Source: Solirubrobacterales bacterium (lineage in GTDB: Bacteria; Actinomycetota; Thermoleophilia; Solirubrobacterales; 70-9). Taken from it: DNA of 64,000 bases. The stretch's first letter is position 1; every line of letters starts with the position of its first letter. A program made the position numbers and the translations under genes. Positions 61,935-64,000 of the stretch are shown one piece after another. The notes beneath the pieces were generated by a model. That model ran no database searches. It was not told the DNA's origin and was given only the letters and a program-made list of their open reading frames with translations. The DNA lies in assembly GCA_020438355.1 (NCBI GenBank), contig JAGQUT010000002.1:1-64000 (forward strand). Direction: 5' to 3'.

Positions 61935-62523
61935 ACAACTCCTCATTCTCGATCATTTCCGCCACCTCAGGCGGGACCAGGTGTTTCCAGGGGCGTGCTT
62001 CATCGATCCTTTCCCTGACCAGAGTCGACGAAACATCGACTCGTGGCATCTCGAAGAACTCGACCCGGTCGCCGGCCCCGAGGCTCTCGAAGGCTTCGGT
62101 TACGGCTTCCCGGGCGGCCTCCGACCTCGGTGCCACGCCGAAGCGGGCAAGTTCAAGGACCCGGTCAGGTCGATGCCATTTCCCGATCCCGAGGGCAGCG
62201 TCGGAGCCCGCGAGAAAGTAGATCTGGCTGTCCGGGTTCAGGGAATGGATCTCCTCAAGGGTGTCACACGTGTAGGACGGACCGTCCCGTGAGACCTCGC
62301 TCGAGGACAACTCGATGCGCTCCAGGTTCCCGAAGGCCGCTTCGGCCAGACGCATCCGCTCGGCTGCCGAAGGCGCAAAGCCGGGACGCTTGTGCCAGGC
62401 CTCGCCGGTCGGGACCACAATGACCTTTTCGAGTTCGAGTTGCCAGCCTGCTTCGGCCAGCAGGACGGCATGACCCAGGGTCGGCGGATTGAATGAAGAG
62501 CCGAAGACCCCGATCCGACTCAC
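61918..62523 (-). CDS. nadD: Nicotinate-nucleotide adenylyltransferase
   Basis: It forms deamido-NAD from nicotinate mononucleotide and ATP. The 201-aa protein has the nucleotidyltransferase motif GSSFNPPTLGHAVL (8-21), FLAGSDAALGIGKW near 105, and the second signature SSTLVRERI near 166. The start is GTG at 62523, one base beyond the proA stop, so translation is coupled. Confidence 0.95.
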   Translation of the reverse strand: MSRIGVFGSSFNPPTLGHAVLLAEAGWQLELEKVIVVPTGEAWHKRPGFAPSAAERMRLAEAAFGNLERIELSSSEVSRDGPSYTCDTLEEIHSLNPDSQIYFLAGSDAALGIGKWHRPDRVLELARFGVAPRSEAAREAVTEAFESLGAGDRVEFFEMPRVDVSSTLVRERIDEARPWKHLVPPEVAEMIENEELYGSKQ

Positions 62524-62524
62524 G

Positions 62525-63790
62525 TCAGCCGCGGACCTGACCGTCGCCGCGCACCACGTACTTGGTGGTCGTTAGCTCCCGGAGACCGACCGGTCCGCGG
62601 GCGTGAAGCTTCTGGGTGGATACGCCGATCTCCGCCCCCATCCCGAACTCGAAGCCGTCTGTGAATCGGGTCGAGGCATTCACATAAACCGCCGCCGAAT
62701 CGACCCCCTGGGTGAACAGTTCGGCTGCCTGGGCGTTCTCGGTGACGATTGCGTCGGAGTGGCCGCTGCCGTGAAGGTTGATGTGTTCGATTGCCTCTTC
62801 GACTCCATCGACCACCTTCACCGCAAGCTTGAGATCAAGGTATTCGGTGTCCCAGTCCTCTGCCGTGGCCTCGCCGACCGGCGTGTCACCGGCGTTCTCC
62901 CGGGCAATCTCATCGCCGACCAGCTCCACCCCGCCCCCGGCCAGGCTTTCCAGCGCCGGCGGCAGGAACGCGGCCGCGACTTCCGAGTCGACCAGCAGGG
63001 TCTCGGCGGCGTTGCAGACGCCGGGCCGCTGGACTTTGGCGTTGTAGGCGATCGCTCTCGCCATCTCGAGGTCGGCATCGGAGTGGACATATACGTGGCA
63101 GATGCCGGCCGCGGCGAAAATCACCGGTACGGTCGCGACTTCTTCAAGGGTCTTTTTCAGGCCCTCCCCGCCGCGGGGAATGAGCAGGTCGACCACTCCG
63201 TCCTGGGTGGCGAGTTCGGAGATCGACTCCCGGCCGCCACCAACGGACATCACGACGGCGTCCTGGGGAAGGCCCGACTCGGCAAGACCGGCGCGGACGA
63301 CTTCGGCCAGTGCGGTGTTGGTCTTTTCGGCGTAGCTGGAGCCCTTGAGGAGTATCGAGTTCCCGGATTTGATCGTCAGGGCGGCACAGTCGATGGTCAC
63401 GTTGGGCCGGGCCTCATAGACGACCGCGACAACGCCGAGCGGAACCCGGACCTTGTTCATTTCAAGGCCGTTTTCGAGCGTCTTCGTCTCCAGCAGTTCG
63501 CCGACCGGATCCTCCAGCGCTGCGACCTCGAGCACCCCGGCTGCCATGGCCTCGATCCGCTCGCGAGTGAGTGTGAGGCGGTCAATCAGGGCTGTGCTGA
63601 GACTCTGGGCCCTTTCGTCGGCAAGATCGGCCTGATTGGCCTCAAGGATGGCGTCGACCGACTCTCCAAGTCCGCGGGCTATTACTTCGAGCGCCTGATT
63701 CTTGACCGCGGTTGGAGCAGCGCCCATCGCCCGGGCGGCTCCTTTGGCCCTGAGTGTGTCTGCGGCTATGTCAGAGGCGATCGCTTCCAT
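62525..63790 (-). CDS. proA: Gamma-glutamyl phosphate reductase
   Basis: The second step of proline synthesis, reducing glutamyl-5-phosphate to the semialdehyde with NADPH. It is 421 aa: VPLGVVAVVYEARPNVT near 105, SGNSILLKGSSYA, LIPRGGEGLKKTL, catalytic Cys in QRPGVCNAAETLLVD near 255, and the end FTDGFEFGMGAEIGVSTQKLHARGPVGL, with breaks. The ATG at 63790 is chosen; the frame extends 30 codons further up, but TACCCT lies 6 nt before this ATG. Confidence 0.96.
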   Translation of the reverse strand: MEAIASDIAADTLRAKGAARAMGAAPTAVKNQALEVIARGLGESVDAILEANQADLADERAQSLSTALIDRLTLTRERIEAMAAGVLEVAALEDPVGELLETKTLENGLEMNKVRVPLGVVAVVYEARPNVTIDCAALTIKSGNSILLKGSSYAEKTNTALAEVVRAGLAESGLPQDAVVMSVGGGRESISELATQDGVVDLLIPRGGEGLKKTLEEVATVPVIFAAAGICHVYVHSDADLEMARAIAYNAKVQRPGVCNAAETLLVDSEVAAAFLPPALESLAGGGVELVGDEIARENAGDTPVGEATAEDWDTEYLDLKLAVKVVDGVEEAIEHINLHGSGHSDAIVTENAQAAELFTQGVDSAAVYVNASTRFTDGFEFGMGAEIGVSTQKLHARGPVGLRELTTTKYVVRGDGQVRG

Positions 63791-63796
63791 GCGCCA

Positions 63797-63802
63797 AGGG
63801 TA
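63797..63802 (-). promoter_or_regulatory. -10 element of proA
   Basis: TACCCT followed by TGGCGC and ATG at 63790. It gives proA-nadD-rsfS a promoter separate from proB. Confidence 0.55.
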
Positions 63803-63816
63803 CCTAACCGCCGGTA

Positions 63817-63850
63817 GCCGGCCCGACCATTCATGGTGATGCGGGCCGGC
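63817..63850. repeat. Dispersed hairpin, copy 3
   Basis: GCCGGCCCG and CGGGCCGGC (9 bp, perfect) enclose the 16-nt loop ACCATTCATGGTGATG. On the opposite strand the hairpin at 33057-33090 has the same length and matches 12 of 16 loop bases, including CCATTCAT, and its ninth stem pair changes A-T to G-C. The 15-mer box is not found next to this copy. Confidence 0.65.
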
Positions 63851-63900
63851 GGGACTCTGCTCCGACCCGAGCCGGACCAACCGGTGTCAAAGCTATTGGA

Positions 63901-63920
63901 GCGCCGGCGAAGGTCGGCGC
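63901..63920 (-). terminator. Terminator after proB
   Basis: GCGCCGAC-CTTC-GCCGGCGC on the minus strand forms 8 pairs (one non-Watson-Crick) with a 4-nt loop, starting 8 nt past the proB stop. A mildly T-containing stretch follows. Confidence 0.55.
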
Positions 63921-63928
63921 GACTGCAG

Positions 63929-64000
63929 TCACGCAAGGACGAAGTAATCGCGGTGGATCAGCTCTTCCGCCGCCTGCGGCATCAGTTCGAGCACTTCGGC
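63929..64000 (-). CDS. proB: C-terminal end of glutamate 5-kinase (partial)
   Basis: Only the last 23 residues are in the window, reading VLELMPQAAEELIHRDYFVLA before TGA. The E-x-(L/V)-I-H-R-D-x-x-V ending matches the C-terminus of ProB, whose PUA domain usually ends in (V/I)HRDD. Position immediately upstream of proA supports the call, since ProB supplies glutamyl-5-phosphate to ProA. The rest of the gene lies beyond base 64000. Confidence 0.8.
   Translation of the reverse strand, partial: AEVLELMPQAAEELIHRDYFVLA

Overview
The window is GC-rich bacterial chromosome, almost fully coding, with operons joined by 1-17 nt overlaps and many GTG, TTG and even CTG starts. The gene order (yqeY-phoH-ybeY-era; hrcA-dnaJ-prmA; leuS-comEA-comEC-holA; proB-proA-nadD-rsfS), the short DivIVA-like protein and the general style point to an actinobacterium, most likely a deep-branching group such as Thermoleophilia/Solirubrobacterales. 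No rRNA is present, so this placement is inference. There is no prophage, insertion sequence or CRISPR array; one tRNA gene, tRNA-Ala(GGC), is present.

Layout. 1-6.3 kb: a cut-off quinone oxidoreductase, uvrA with a LexA-type operator, a DivIVA-like coiled-coil protein and uvrB. 6.3-11.7 kb: DoxX protein, a Pro-rich membrane protein, a drug-type MFS exporter, a lytic transglycosylase, coaE and rpsA. 11.9-22.4 kb: a geranylgeranyl-reductase-like flavoprotein, methylmalonate-semialdehyde dehydrogenase, a META lipoprotein, MFS and DMT transporters, polA, NAD-malic enzyme and a flavin reductase. 22.4-26.8 kb: two tandem paralogous secreted RTX-like repeat proteins. 26.8-38.3 kb: a TIGR01777 epimerase and a split tryptophan locus (lipoprotein-hisIE-trpEGDC; then htrA; then trpFBA, a small membrane protein and a probable PPi-dependent phosphofructokinase). 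38.4-45.3 kb: era, ybeY, phoH, yqeY, and the hrcA-dnaJ-prmA-murI operon. 45.4-52.3 kb: a HadA/HadB-like dehydratase pair, lepA, a polytopic GT-C-like membrane protein, murJ and rpsT. 52.3-58.8 kb: holA, comEC, comEA, leuS. 58.9-64 kb: VOC dioxygenase, SRPBCC protein, agmatine deiminase, tRNA-Ala, rsfS, nadD, proA and the end of proB.

Two sequence-level patterns stand out. First, at 21 gene starts a TAnnnT hexamer lies exactly 6-8 nt before the start codon, so transcription would begin at or next to the start codon: leaderless mRNAs look like the normal mode for operon-first genes here. The rule also settles several doubtful starts (uvrB, polA, the MFS gene at 15384, trpF). Second, the only gene-free stretch over 300 nt (32955-33264) holds a 240-nt element closed by a perfect 16-bp inverted repeat and containing a 29-bp hairpin. 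Its end box recurs at 11768 and 38348, and its small hairpin recurs with compensatory stem changes at 11813 and 63817. This looks like an undescribed family of structured intergenic repeats or small RNAs and is the best candidate for something new.
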